From positions 17,522,033-17,586,032 of the forward strand of contig OZ038496.1 in the NCBI GenBank assembly GCA_964036315.1: 64,000 bases of DNA, in the 5' to 3' direction. The stretch is from Acanthosepion esculentum. Lineage: Eukaryota > Mollusca > Cephalopoda > Sepiida > Sepiidae. The notes below the pieces were generated by a model. That model saw only the letters and a list, made by a program, of their open reading frames with translations. It ran no database searches and was not told where the DNA came from. How positions within the stretch are numbered: the first letter of the stretch is position 1; each line of letters starts with the position of its first letter. Of the stretch, positions 20,899-33,024 are shown piece by piece. Position numbers and translations under genes: made by a program.

Positions 20899-22305
20899 CC
20901 GTATTTTCTTGTGTATAATATGACCTCATGTATAATACGACCGCATGTTTCTGAATCTAGAAACAAGAATTAAATTACATCCTTGAGTATAATGCAACCC
21001 TGTAGGACAGCCAACTCTATGTATTTTTTTTGAAAAACAATTATCCATTAAAATATTTTTCAATTTAAAATTACAAGTACCACTATTTATATAGCGATAT
21101 AATTATGTCAGGGTTGTTTATGTATCTATTTCGTATTGTTTTATTTTTCTTGAATTATTTGGATACTTTGTGTCTGGAACTAGAGTAATATGAAACAACA
21201 ACATCACAGCAAGAGAATTATCTCCCACTTTTTAAAATGGTAAAACCTAAAAAAATGTACTTCATTTTTACAGTAGCTCAGCTTTTGTTTTAACATTAAT
21301 GTTATCAAAACATGGCAGATCTTGTGTATTCTCTTTATTAATATTTTAATCAATTTTAGTGTATTTGCAGTTTTGCTGTTTCAAATAAGAGATTTCTTTT
21401 TTAAACTGAGTAAAAATTTCTGAAAAACGTGTACTTGTGTATAATATGATTCCCCCCACTTTTTGGCCTTTCATTCTCATATTATATACAAGAAAATATG
21501 TGAGCAATGACAAAGTTTTATAGAAAATGGAAACAAAAAAGGATATTCATACTTGACATCAGGAAGAGATAGATGAAATTTCTACCGTACACAATGAGGA
21601 AAGGATGTTTGGAAAATAAACTGGAGGTTTCTTAATTTCCATTTCAAAACTTATTTTTGAATATTTGGGGAAAGGTGCTAACATTTCAGGGTGTTAATTA
21701 ATCTATCACACTTTTCTCTTTGATATAACTTTATATATTACTAAAATATTAAAAAAATATCCACTTTCATTAAGAATGAAGAGAGAAAACATTATAAAAA
21801 AAACAAAATCAAAATATAAACAAACTTTATTTTATGAACAAAACTGAAACAAAAAACATTCAATTATTTTGATTCTCAAGAAAACAAATATTGCCACCAT
21901 ATCAAATACCTTTTGTAAACAATTGTTTTCAACACTTGACTACTTTGTGTTTTATTATCTACTGTTTTGACTGAGTGTATTTGCAATTTTGCTGTTCAAA
22001 TAAGAGATGTTTTTTAACTGAGTAAAATTTCTGAAAACATGTATTTGTGTATAATACAGCCCCACTTTTTTGCCTTTAATTTTCGTTCAGAATTTCTCGT
22101 ATTGTGCACAAGAAAATAACAGATAAGTTCCCAGATTCAAGTAAAAAGACTGAGTGCTGCATTATGATTATAGTCTGCTGTTTCAAATAAGAGATTTTTT
22201 AAGCTGGGTAAAGATTTCTGAAAATGTATACTTCTGTATAATACAACCCCCTTTTTTGGCTTTAATTTTTATGTCTTGTATTATGCACAAGAAAATATGG
22301 TATAT
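20899..22305. mobile_element. MITE cluster with repeated right ends
   Basis: The left end CCGTATTTTCTTGTGTATAA at 20900 pairs with the reverse complement of CATATTATATACAAGAAAAT near 21478-21497, giving an element of about 600 bp with short inverted ends. The 150-bp right end (TTCAAATAAGAGAT..., CTGAGTAAA, TGTATAATA, ACAAGAAAAT) recurs at about 21355-21502, 21968-22112 and 22165-22305. No transposase is encoded. I cannot assign the superfamily. Confidence 0.55.
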
Positions 22306-22618
22306 TCCTGGTATCATCCCTGACAAAAAATTAGAATAATTGCTACTTTAGAGTCCCTTTCTTTTTGGCCCCAACTATCATTCTCCAGTGAAATTAAATT
22401 AAACATTTTCCATGTCCTATGTCTGCCCCATCTACACTAGCTCTTTATGTATTTTATCACACCTGTGTCATCTGAAATATAGATTTAGGAAAAGTTTATA
22501 TCCATCTCTCACTTTAATTGTGTTCATGGAGAAAAGAACATAAAAAATGACCTCAACTAGGGGGTGTCTGGTGTAGGCAAAAGTTTAGGTCTGTCTATAT
22601 TTCTAAGATAAGTTTTTT
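22306..22618. other. Unassigned
   Basis: AT-rich. A roughly 40-base block near 22545-22600 (CTAGGGGGTGTCTGGTGTAG) is repeated near 24420-24450. Confidence 0.35.
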
Positions 22619-22880
22619 TACTATTTACATTATTTACATTGTTCAGACAGTTGTCTTCATCGTTATTGTCATATTCACAATGTTTTATTTGTTGTACACT
22701 CCAGCTATCTCTAACAGAAGAAGCATGGCACGTGGAACCTGAACAATATACCCTGAGGGATGAAATAAAGGGTTTAGTTCAAAATTTCAATCACCTGAAG
22801 AAGGCCAGATCATACGTCGACAGAAACATTGGGAATATGGCAACAAAGATGAAGACAATAGTTCAAACAATGTAAATAGT
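22619..22880 (+). repeat. Stem-loop element with hammerhead-like core, second copy
   Basis: Inverted ends lie at about 22621-22661 and 22849-22880 (ACTATTTACATTGTTCAG type). CTGAAGA-A-GGCC begins at 22795 and GAAAC ends at 22827. It has an extra segment relative to the 15.3-kb copy (GCATGGCACGTGGAACCT), shared with the 52-kb copy. Confidence 0.6.
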
Positions 22881-23054
22881 CTGAAAAGTTTAGTCCTGTT
22901 GAATAAAATGGCTGATTGGAGAAGACAGTCATGATCTCAGTGCAAAATTTGCATCACAGTTTTCATGCTAATTTGCATGAGACTGTTGATGCTTGGTCTT
23001 CAAAAGAATACTAGCCAATCTATGACCATGGGTGCAGTTATATAAGAGTGGTTT

Positions 23055-23965
23055 GGACACATTGATGCTAAGAAGCTTGTCTCGCTAGATCAATTGAAAC
23101 TGAGTAGTGAGTTTGTTCCTCACTGGTTACTCAATGCTTTCAGTCTTTGTGGGTTGTCTTACTTGGATCAACCAAAAGTGCCTGTTAGGTGGCGTTACTG
23201 AAGTCTATAAAAAGGCAAGCATGTCCTCTCACTCTCTCTCTCTCTTGCTTCCAGATGAAGTTGAATGTCGATAAAGAACAATGCTACTGGGGAAACATTC
23301 ATTTTCTTGATCTTGAACTCTCTCCTACACACACATACATGCATGTGTCTATTGCACATGTTTGTTTCACGCCCACACAAACAAGTACATTCTTATAGCT
23401 AATTATAATGTCCTTTCCTTTCATTTCAATTGTATACACATGCAATTACTTTTGTTAATACATGCTTATAATTGCTATTTGTTTTCAATTCAATGTTTTG
23501 TATTACTTTTTTCTACTTGGACTCACATGAGTCCGCCAATACTGTTCGTGGGATAAATGTTCCAGAAGCCCATAAATATTTATTATAAAACCATCACACA
23601 ACCCATATTGAAAGTGTTGACCCCAAAATGAGTTATTTTCATCTGAACATCAGAGAATCCTGCAACACCTTATGCCACATCTAAGCTACCCTTAGTAAAT
23701 CACAATAGGAAGAGCGTGTGCACTTTGACGTCTTACAATAGTTAGAAAGCTTGTCTTGCTAAATCAATTATGACTGAGTAGTGAGTTTGATCCTCAGTGA
23801 GTGCGCCATACTTTAGCCCTTGTGACATTTCTAAGCTACATTTAGTAAATCACTATAGGAAGAGCACGTGCACATTGAAGTTGTGTAATGGTTAGTAAGC
23901 TTATCTCACCAAATCAATTACGACTCAGTAGTGAGTTTCATTCTTAGTAAATAGCTATAAGACTG
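23055..23965 (+). repeat. tRNA-like tandem repeats (three heads)
   Basis: tRNA-like segments lie near 23060-23125, 23735-23800 and 23880-23945. Each has a GGTTAGTAAGC-like A box and a GTGAGTTTGATCC-like B box. The last two are part of a tandem repeat of 148 bases (AAGCTAC at 23683 and 23831). The sequence between 23125 and 23670 is unassigned. Probably a tRNA-derived SINE that has been duplicated. They cannot fold as good tRNAs, so they are not tRNA genes. Confidence 0.5.
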
Positions 23966-25509
23966 ATTTGGTTCAGTGTTAGAGAGTCTCTTTACCTAGT
24001 TTTGAGGATGGGATCAAAGTATAGTATCTGTTTGTCTTTATTCCTCTTAATAAAGTAAGACTGGTTCTGGGAAAACAAAATTCAACAGAAATAGAAATTA
24101 TTAATCTGGGAATTTATTGAATGCTTTATTAACTAAAAATTAACAGGGTTGTCTGACTGCATGCCTTATAGCGTCAACACACTTCTTCCTCATGCATATT
24201 TACATAATAGAGATTTTTATTGTGCATGCTTTTTATTACTAAGCCTATTTTTATTAGTAAATCATAATCATTACATATAGAAAAATATATTTCTAATCTG
24301 TGAATAAGGAAATATAATTCATTTTGATTTTGAAATGCCAAGTATGAAAAATTCCAAATACAGAATTATCTATGTAAGATTTTTATGAAGAGGATTATGT
24401 CAAAACAAAAAAGACCTTGACTAGGGTGTGTCTAGTGTAGGTAAGAGTTTTTGTTTTCCTGAATAATTGGCTTGTCATAGTTTATTGAATAAACAGATTA
24501 GTGCGTTGCTGTATTGTAAGCTCTCCAGTACCCAAAGGTTAGAACAGCTGGTATATGTAGCAAGCTGGAATGTTCTGTTCTGCCACTTAGGCAATCCCAT
24601 TTTCTAAGTCCTAGTTGGCTGCTGGTTCTAGTGTGGATATTGTGATAGATAAATATCCATTATTCACCATTGTGTTTGCTTGAGTACAGAGCTGTGTTGA
24701 ATTACATCTGACTTACCCCTGTCTGCCGACTGGATGCTAGTTTAGAACCTTCCTGTGAAGGCGAGTATCATATTGATTCTACACAGTAGACAAAGTTTAA
24801 TAAATAAAATAAAACAAAAATATTTCTTAAATTACCTCAAAATTATCATTTGCTTATCATCTTAACCCCTTTTAACATTAACATCTGAATTCTTAAGGAC
24901 AGTTCAATTAGCTAACTTGAATTAGTAAAACAAAAGATCAAAGACCCTTTCCCAAAGTGAAAGACAATCCTACTTGAACACCCCATCCTCTTACCAGTCT
25001 CAATATAAACTCAGGAGATAGGGCTTTAAGGTCAGTTTTCTCTACCCCTTTTGCCAGAAAGTGGGATCAGCTGATCTACTACTCTGCCCAAAGAAGAAGT
25101 GGGTCTCACTCTCTCCTTCATACTCTGTTTCTGTGTACTATGGACTGTGAATGTCATACAAGGAGGACACAATTTGTATTCATAAAAAAGAAATTGAAAG
25201 CTTGTTTGCTCAGTGTTCATTCATTTTGAATGTAAATATGTTTGATGTATAAATTATCAACATATCATGACATTTTCTTTTTCAGTCTTGGTGCTGATAT
25301 GTGTGAGAGCTCTGCATCAGATCTGTGACAGCTCAAATTTGCAAATGCTCGTTTTTTTTTTTATCCATGACATAAATTGATGATGACCTCAGTAAAGAAT
25401 AGTATTTGCAAACATTATGCAAAAAAATACTGTACCCTTTAACAGCAAAACTAAAATAACAGTATTTGAGTAAGAAAATAGGTGTTTACTCTTGCACCAA
25501 ATAAAAGTG
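23966..25509. other. No recognisable feature
   Basis: About 1.5 kb without a supported gene. The 62-codon frame at 25032-25220 has no motif. Confidence 0.4.
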
Positions 25510-26200
25510 TAGTCAATAATAGTCATTTTTTTATTGGTATCACTGCAAACAAGGTAGTAAAGCCACTAAGACACAAGAGGTAAGGTGTGGAAGAATTAGG
25601 AACAGAAACATTAATGAGCAGAAAGAGAAAAGAATAATCAGGAAGTAAATAGCAGTTGACATTGCACTTAAATTTTTGCAGATTAAAATTGGCTGGAAAG
25701 CGTGAAGCTAGAAGGGAGTTCCACAATCGATAAGTGTGAGAAAAGAAACTGTTAGTGTAGAACTTATGGTTAAATCTCACCAGCCCAACTGTCAACCTGT
25801 TGATGAGATCTCGATGCCAGTCTAGCACTGTGTTTAAATTCATGATGTCTAGGTACCATAGTGAAGAACTCATCCAAACAATTACCATGAAAGTATTTAT
25901 AGAAAAGCCACAAAGATGCAGGCAACCTTACGGTGGTGGGAAAGTGACTGAAACCGAGTTGCCAGATTGGGACCAATAATATTGCGATTCTTCTGTGGAT
26001 CTTGTCAAAGAGCTCAAGGTAAATAGCAGGGGCACTGGGCCATATGTGGCAGCTGTATTTTAAATATGGCTGAATGGTAGACTTATAGATATATGAGATT
26101 CCGGAGAGAAAAACTTGTCTTGCATGACACAGTGATATGAATTTCTTAGCAGCTAACCTAGCAATAGATTCAATGCTGGTAAAATAAGAGTTCTTATTCA
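25510..26200 (-). mobile_element. LINE-J fragment with 3' tail
   Basis: The minus strand has a 143-codon open frame from 26201 with ARLAAKKFISLCHARQVF, YIYKSTIQPYLKYSCHIW, LFDKIHRR, LFYKYFHGNCLDEF and HEFKHSARLASRSH. A frameshift leads to RFNHKFYTNSFFSHTYRLWN and FKCNVN, then the tail (CTTGTGTCTTAGTGGCTTTA) near 25550. It is the most open LINE-J copy in the window but lacks the catalytic core and the endonuclease, so it cannot be active. Confidence 0.85.
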
Positions 26201-26234
26201 TATAAATATTGCATTGGAAATTGTTTTTATATCA

Positions 26235-26490
26235 GTTCAATATTCAATAAATTAATTAAAGTTCAAACAGCTTTCTTAAGTCAGTCAACTTAGATAAGCT
26301 GTTTAAACTTTATTTGATTCATTAAATATAAAACAAATTTCTAATGGAATGTCTGTTTGAACACTTGTTTTGTGTCAAAACACACATTAGGGCCAAAAGT
26401 TTCGACTTAAAAGTCTTGACATGAAACACTTGAGCACGTCAACCAGATGAGTCAACTGAACTTTTCTTGACTTATTGAATATATACAGGG
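26235..26490. repeat. Inverted repeat with hammerhead-like core
   Basis: Diverged arms at about 26240-26275 and 26445-26485. On the minus strand, GACT-TTTA-AGTC directly precedes GAAAC (26421-26399). The upstream TGAnGA part is degraded. Confidence 0.4.
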
Positions 26491-26890
26491 GGCAATGGTT
26501 AAATTGTCGCCATTTTATATTTTAATTTCATGCATAGTCATTGTTTGTTTTTTATTTTGTTGATCGTAGAGTATAGTAGAAACAGTTGGGCACCAACTGT
26601 GAGAAAAAGTGCACCATGACCCAATTCACTCACCAGAAATTTGAAAACGGCATACTGTTCCTGCTTGGCATTCAATCTGGAAATTCTAATATAAACATTT
26701 CAGAGTATCAACCTGAGAACAGTGCAGAGGATTCAGAAAGAGTTGGATGAGTCTAATGGTGATTACAAATCACTATTGATGGCGGCATTATCCCTCCACT
26801 CATCTTTGTGTAGGGATACATCTTCTGACAGGAATCAAACCTGTATCCTACACAGAACCGTCATACAGCCTGATGTGCTAGACCAGTTTA
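26491..26890 (+). pseudogene. mariner transposase N-terminal remnant
   Basis: The left end GGGGGCAATGGTTAAATTGT near 26487 matches the family at 9344. The start MTQFTHQKFENGILFLLGI lies near 26616, then after a frameshift STLRTVQRIQKELDE, a helix-turn-helix DNA-binding region, near 26706-26755. Homology is lost after about 26800, so the catalytic domain is missing. The family is a mariner-type element, to judge by the C-terminal piece at 46.7 kb. Confidence 0.65.
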
Positions 26891-27029
26891 GCTACAAAGG
26901 AACATCTGGTTAGTAAGGTCAATTTTACTTCTTTTAAACTACAAACCTCCCATGATTTCCCTTGAATGTCCATATCTGATAAAAGTGTATCTTAATGTAA
27001 ACAAATGATATAACACACTATGAAATGGA

Positions 27030-27200
27030 CTAAGTCTGACAATTATTTTAATATATTTTATTGTTATATATACACAAATATTTAAGTAAATGCTCTGTAT
27101 ATAATAAACAGCATTTACCAGCTTGAGCATTTACTTAAATATTTGTCTATATAAATAACATATAACAATAAAATATATTAAAATAATTGTCTGATCTGTA
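27030..27200. repeat. Hairpin repeat, about 75-nt arms
   Basis: AGTCTGACAATTATTTTAAT and ATTTAAGTAAATGCT in the left arm recur in reverse complement in the right arm, ending near 27197. The same hairpin family is at 50915-51115. It sits near TA tracts and ends with a CTGACAATTATTTT block. Confidence 0.75.
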
Positions 27201-27259
27201 AAGTATATATTAATAAATATACATATTACCTTGCATCATAAGGCAATATGTACATTTAT

Positions 27260-27261
<2 letters not shown>

Positions 27262-27328
<67 letters not shown>

Positions 27329-27541
27329 AAGAATGGATAGATATATAGATTGCAGTAACTTATTTTTAAATTTACTTAAATTTATTTAAATTTAAAAATA
27401 AGTTACTCCAAAATTTGCTTGAGTATGAAATGGAACTAATGTTTTTAATTACAAAATTAAATTCGAAGCTTTTAGCTTCCATTTTTGAAACATGGTTATT
27501 ACTGTGTAGCAAAAAAAAAAACATATTTTAAATAAGTTAAT

Positions 27542-27577
<36 letters not shown>
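27262..27577. repeat. (TA)n tracts and a 54-bp palindrome
   Basis: (TA)n at 27262-27322 and 27547-27577. Between them, 27357-27410 is almost fully self-complementary (AGTAACTTATTTTTAAATTT and its complement). Confidence 0.85.
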
Positions 27578-27580
<3 letters not shown>

Positions 27581-28626
27581 GGTGTTTCATTAAGATGGAT
27601 TATATATAAGGGAGTTTCATTAAGACTGATCAAAGTCAGCAGTAAATAAATCGATGTTATTGGCGAAAATTTATTTATTTCTCCATTGGATCAAGTCTGT
27701 TGATTGCCTTAAGCATGAAACTGATAGTTACCATGCAGTGCTGATTTATATGTCCATATTGTTTGTATGTGAAGGGATTTAATATCTAAACTAGCCATAA
27801 GTTTATATGTCACATTTATTCCCCTTAGTTTTGCCTGAATTTTTCACATGTGACCACATTGTTCTGAGGAGAGTTGTTAAAATTTTTATGACTTTCATCA
27901 GTTTGTGGGAAGCATTAACAATACCTGATACAATTGAATGCCTGCTTTGTGGATTTTAGGTCGACAATAAAATACCCTGACTTTATCGACTACCTTACCT
28001 TAAACTCACAATGCAGGCATTCTGATGCATCCTATTATATTGGGTATTGGTAGAGGTTGGGAATGCATCTCTTCTCTCCCAATGTATGGGTTAAATAATA
28101 GGCCTTGTACCTGGAAAAGTCATTGTTATTCTCAAAAAGTTCTTAATGCAATATTTACTCACAAAAGAAAATTGTTCTTAAAATTCAAAAATATGTTTTG
28201 GCTTGAAATGACCCACAAATGGTTGATGAGCTGTAAAAAAAAACAAATGAATATTGGATTGTTTGAGAAAGTGGAAACAAAGAAAATCATTCCGTTATGG
28301 GAATTAAACTTTCCTATTCTCACAAAAAAATTAATAAAAATTTATTGTACTAAACTACTCACCCTAGTAAAACCAACTGTACTTTAATCCATTTATCTGT
28401 TTGCACTTCTCAAAATTTGGTTTTGATCGATCAATGTAAAGCTATTTTAGAGGGTGTGATGGATGGACAGACTAACAGAAGACATAGAATTTTATATATA
28501 GATTTAACATAAAATTAATGAACATTTATTGTACTAAGCTACGCACCCTAGTAAAGCCAACTGTACTTTGTATTCCATTACCTGTTTGCACTTCTCCTCA
28601 AAATTTGGGGAGAAGTCACTGCATTC
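27578..28626. other. Unassigned, with a direct repeat at 28336-28600
   Basis: The block TTTATTGTACTAARCTACKC, followed by CACCCTAGTAAARCCAACTG, occurs at about 28341-28385 and 28524-28567. A TTTCATTAAGA block is repeated at 27585 and 27617. The 120-codon frame at 28025-28387 ends inside this repeat and has no recognisable domain. Confidence 0.4.
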
Positions 28627-29213
28627 TACACCCTTGTGCAAATTAATTGAAACAACTGCTTCAGTTTCTTTTCTCTCACTGTATGGTGAAAGAAAGGAAA
28701 CTAAAGCACCCTGTCACTCAAGTGGGTATAACAACCCACTTGAGTGACAGGGTGTGATTGATTTCTGCTTTTTCCTCAGTTTTGGTCATTTGCTGTGGTG
28801 TGCAGTAATATGGATCTATTTTCAGGGTGTATGACGAACTTTGTTTGGCCTTGAAAAATATCGCATCATCCGTGATTGCATCAGATTTTTATCACGCCCA
28901 GACACTATTCTCTCGACTGTCAATTAGTTGTCCTACACCCATTGTCTGTGATGGATGTTACTCAAAAGAAGCATACAAAAATTTGCAATGCTGCATGAAC
29001 ACACTGGCAAGCCTTACCAGAGAGAAAATCAAAGTACTATAGAGTGTCCTGGAAACTCTCCTGATTTAAATCCAATTGAGAATCTGTGTTTAATCTACAA
29101 GGAACGACTTTGTGGAATGGACATACAAAGGACTAAAATCTGCAAAAAATTTGACAAAAGTAAATAATAATGGAATTATTCATTTTGTTTCAATTAATTT
29201 TCACAAGAGTGTA
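28627..29213 (+). mobile_element. Short Tc1-type element
   Basis: Ends TACACCCTTGTGCAAATTAA and, in reverse complement, TACACTCTTGTGAAAATTAA, about 29 bp of inverted repeat with three mismatches. Total length is about 590 bp against about 1.3-1.6 kb for an intact Tc1. Inside is a perfect 21-bp hairpin (28707-28727 with 28734-28754, loop of 6). Confidence 0.85.
28827..29167 (+). pseudogene. Tc1 transposase C-terminal remnant
   Basis: Two overlapping plus frames (28827-29042 and 28955-29167) carry the C-terminal part of a Tc1 transposase. The clearest block, PGNSPDLNPIENL, holds the third catalytic residue (Glu) of the DD34E triad. The second catalytic Asp would be in the degraded MLHEHTGKPYQ region, where the expected HDN is changed. 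The N-terminal DNA-binding half is lost. Frameshifts and the short length make it inactive. Confidence 0.8.
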
Positions 29214-30299
29214 TATAGATTTTTGTCACAATGTCTGACCATTCCAAAAGAAATAGTGTGAAGTAAAGAGACAGACATTTGTTTATTTTTTTTTACTCGT
29301 TTTAATCATTTGTGGGCTTTTGATCACAAATTTCTAGATCAAGTACTCCATGATTGTTCAGTTAAGTAGCATGAAATCAGAGCAAAGAAATAACCTTCAG
29401 TGAGTCTTGAACTCTTATCCTTTTTCCTGGGATATTCTTTTTTATTCTAATCATTTGTGCTAAGCTACTGGGCAGCTGCAATTCCATTGATAACAACATT
29501 TTCTAATTCATTCTTTGATTCAGGATCTAATCATATTACTGTTCTTTCTCACTTAATTATTTATAATTCATTGTTTACTACCTAATAGTAGTAGCTACAG
29601 TAGTATTAAGTTACTATAATTATTCATGTATAATATGCACTCATGCATAATACATACCACTAATTCATTCAGTGGGAAAAATTATTATAGGTTGGTATAT
29701 TAAATTAATAAAACTTACCTCTGAAAGTGGAAATTAATATTTAATGACTGTGTGATTTTGGTATCTTCAAACTTATTCATAAAGGGTGCTGAAGGCAAGT
29801 GTCCATCTTGAAAATAGCTTCATCACAACAGAGAAAATTGGTGTCTTGCAGGAATTGACCAATAAGAAATGAAGGGTTTAAATTGCAAATTCATTTTATG
29901 TCTATGGCAGTTCCTTGATATTAATGTATTCATAAAGAATGAATAGAATATGGATGTATTTGATCGGATTTGAAAGGAAACGGCAGTCTTTGATGTCTTC
30001 GCATAAAAGGTGGATAAATGTATCACTTTTACTTGCAGCACTTTTACTTGCAGCATCTTATGAGGCAGTTTCTGTTGCAGTAAACCAACAGTACTGGTTA
30101 GCTGGAAATCCTTTGCTTTCTTTTTAACTCTCGAATGCCTGGAGACATATATTCTTAAGCTCTTAATTACTCAATGGGAAATAAATCAGATTATTGAAGT
30201 TGTAGGAAGTGCATGTGGGCTAACAGTTAGCTGTATGGAAAATGTAACTATCAAGCCAAGTTCAATTTCCGGTTGAGACAAATTCTATTCATTTGGCAC
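29214..30299. other. No recognisable feature
   Basis: AT-rich DNA with no supportable gene. Confidence 0.4.
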
Positions 30300-32700
30300 T
30301 ATAGTCTTGCCAAGACAAAGAAGGAAGCCCCCATCAATACTGGCAAGAGCAATAACAGCTACTGGGCTTGAGAAAACTATTTTTTTGGAAAAATTGTTCT
30401 TAGATTGGTTGGCAAGCAATTGAACAGAAGGATAGCTTTGGATGCAAAACTGTGGAGAAGACAATCTGAAGTAACTCCATGATTTTCTGCAAAATGTTTT
30501 GTTTAATCCTTAAAGAAGGTTACAAACAAACAAAGGTGGTACTCGGGTGAAAGGAACAGCAACATAGGTGTAGATGAAAGAAAGAGAGGTTTATTATAAA
30601 AGAGAATACACTACCGAAATACAGGGAATTGGTTAGCAGGCTAATAATTCCAGAAGCAAGTCCGCCAGGTATAACCTGTGCACAATGTATATATCTACCG
30701 ATATAGTCAGTCCACATCAGGCGATAGGGAGTGTGGGACATTCCATTAAGACATGTTATAACAATTCACGAATAATAAAGAAAAGGAAAATAGAAAAGTA
30801 TGAGTTCTTATATCCTGAAGAGACATGACATTTAAAAAAAAATTGTCTACCATTATGGACATGGGTCAAAAATCGGACTCTAGACATGATTTACATCTGA
30901 GAAAGATAAGTTTCAATTGAAAACCTTAGAGAAGGAAATAAGAAACCACCTCTTAGAGAAGGAAATAAGAAACCACCTCTTAGAGAAGGAAATGAGAAAC
31001 CACTTCTTAAAGAAGGAAATGAGAACTCACTTCTTAGAGAAGGAAATAAGAACCCACTTGTTAGAGAAGGAAATAAGAATCCACTTCTTAGAGAAAGAAC
31101 TAAGAGACCACATCTTAGTGAAGGAAAAAAATCACTTCTTAAAGAAGGAAATGAGGAACAACTTCCCAGAGAAGGAAATGAGAAACCACTTCTTAGTGAA
31201 GGAAATGAGAAACCACTTCTTAGTGAAGGAAATAAGAAACCACTTCTTAGTGAAGGAAATGAGAAACCACTTCTAAGAGAAGGAAATGAGAAACCACTTC
31301 TTAGAGAATGAAATGAGAAACCACTTCTTAGTGAAGGAAATGAGAAACCACTTCTTAGTGAAGGAAATAAGAAACCACTTCTTAGTGAAGGAAATGAGAA
31401 ACCACTTCTTAGTGAAGGAAATGAGAAACCACTTCTTAGTGAAGGAAATGAGAAACCACTTCTTAGAGAAGGAAATGAGAAACCACTTCTTAGAGAATGA
31501 AATGAGAAACCACTTCTTAAAAAATGAAATTCAGAAACCGTTTTTTTTAAGTGAAGGAAATGAGAAACCACTGAGAATTGTTTCTCAAGATGTCATGTTA
31601 ACTCACAAATACTAAACAATAGAATCCTACCATGATCACCTATATCTGAAAGAGACATGGCTTTTACAAAAATGCTAGAAGTGAAACAAAAAAAGCAGAT
31701 GCACAGCCCCATTTTCTCCACATTCTGTACACAGTCTAAATCACATGATGTATTAAACTCTCTCCCTTGGTTGACAGCCAGTCTAGTAAAACAATAACTT
31801 TGAATCCAAAACTGTAGAGAAGGAAGCCAAGTTCATTTTCTGGATCATTAAAGGTCTGTTCGTTTGACACTGTTGCATTTCCTAAGCAATGAAGGAAGCC
31901 CTCATCAATACTAGAAAGAGCAACTACTGGACTTGAGAAAACCTATTTTCCTGAAAAATCGACTGCTACATCAATAAATATCGAATATTACCATGACCTG
32001 TATGAAAAAGCATAAATTCATCTCTTCCTTCCCAGATGTGAAATAAATAACAGGAAAACCTGGTTTTCTGCACCTTTCATTTTCAAGCAATTGAAAGTGG
32101 AGTATATCTTTGGATTCAAAACTATATAATGGCTACCTCAGATTGATGTTTAAAAGTGGCGATGAACAAATGAAATGAGAATCTTCCTTTGTGGACTAAG
32201 TGCTTACATCCTAAAGAGACTTGGCATTTTTAAAAAAAGATTCTTTTAGAAATGAGCAAAGGCAAAGATGTATCCATTTTTCTATCACTCTTGACATGAG
32301 CTAAATAGAAAGGTATATTAGGTTTTCTAGACGTGATTTGCCAACATCTGAGGAGGATAAGATTCAATTCAAAACCATGTAAAAGCAATGAGAAACTAGT
32401 CTGCAATCTTTCCAAAGAAGTCATGTTAATTCACAAATAATAACGAGAAGGAAGCTGCCATGATCACTTATATCTTAAACGTACATGGCATTTAAAAAAT
32501 GATCAAACATAATGCATAAACGCATTTTTCTCCTCTCCTTAGATATCAGCTAAATCACATGGCGGATTAGACTCTCTTGCCTTGGTTGACAGCCAATCTA
32601 CTAGAAGAACAACTCTAAATTCAGAACTGTAGAAAAGACAATGAGTAACCACTCCACTATGTTTCTGAAGAAGTCATGGTAATTCCTAAGTCATAAAGAA
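30300..32700 (+). repeat. Degenerate modular repeat region
   Basis: Diverged modules recur. CATGATCAC, TATATC, AAGRGACATGGCATTT and, further on, CTTGGTTGACAGCCA followed by TCTACTAGAA are found at about 31587-31830 and 32415-32645. Partial versions lie near 30795 and 32200. Family A modules (CCATCAATACTGGCAAGAGC) lie at 30325 and near 31895. The 27-bp minisatellite lies inside. I could not identify the parent element. Confidence 0.55.
30930..31577 (+). repeat. 27-bp minisatellite, about 24 copies
   Basis: The unit is GAAGGAAATGAGAAACCACT plus TCTTAGT. Copies are cleaner in the centre and degrade at both edges, and two carry GAATGAAATG. Because 27 is divisible by three and the unit lacks stops on several frames, both strands stay open (minus 30891-31571, 226 codons, repeating SLRSGFSFP; plus 30917-31276 and 31286-31615). 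I find no promoter or start context and regard these as non-genes. Confidence 0.9.
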
Positions 32701-32869
32701 AAGGAAACTTTAGAGAGCCATGATTGTTAAAAAGCAGATTTGTCTTAACAGTTCCTTTGTTATCTGCTCTATCTATATTATTCTTAAAAATCTATGGTGG
32801 AAACACATCACTGTCACTTAATTTTGTTTTTATTTGTGACAGAAGACAGAAGAATGTACGGTTAATAGC

Positions 32870-32976
32870 AAAAGGGACAGTTCAACATGCAAAATTACAA
32901 ATTGGAGATACCAAAATCAAACAAGTAACCCCTTGTGTCTTAGTGGCATTAACACTTGGGGCAAAATGATTGTTTT
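32870..32976 (+). mobile_element. LINE-J 3' tail
   Basis: AACCCCTTGTGTCTTAGTGG, then CACTTGGGGCAAAATGATTG and T/A-rich end. It is the tail only. It faces the opposite-strand LINE-J tail that starts at about 33025. Confidence 0.6.
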
Positions 32977-33024
32977 TTAAATTCAAGTAACTGATTATGG
33001 GAATTAAATTGACAAGATATTTTT

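Noticed and set aside
23735..23945. True tRNA genes
   Set aside because: A and B box-like words are present but acceptor and anticodon stems do not pair well; tandem SINE-like context.
25770..26201. 143-codon minus frame as a host gene
   Set aside because: It is a LINE-J reverse transcriptase C-terminus followed by the LINE tail.
28025..28387. 120-codon frame as a gene
   Set aside because: It ends inside a direct repeat, has no domain and no supporting signals.
30891..31571. 226-codon repetitive frame (SLRSGFSFP repeats) as a gene
   Set aside because: A 27-bp repeat without stops keeps frames open on both strands. No start context, domain or neighbouring gene supports it.
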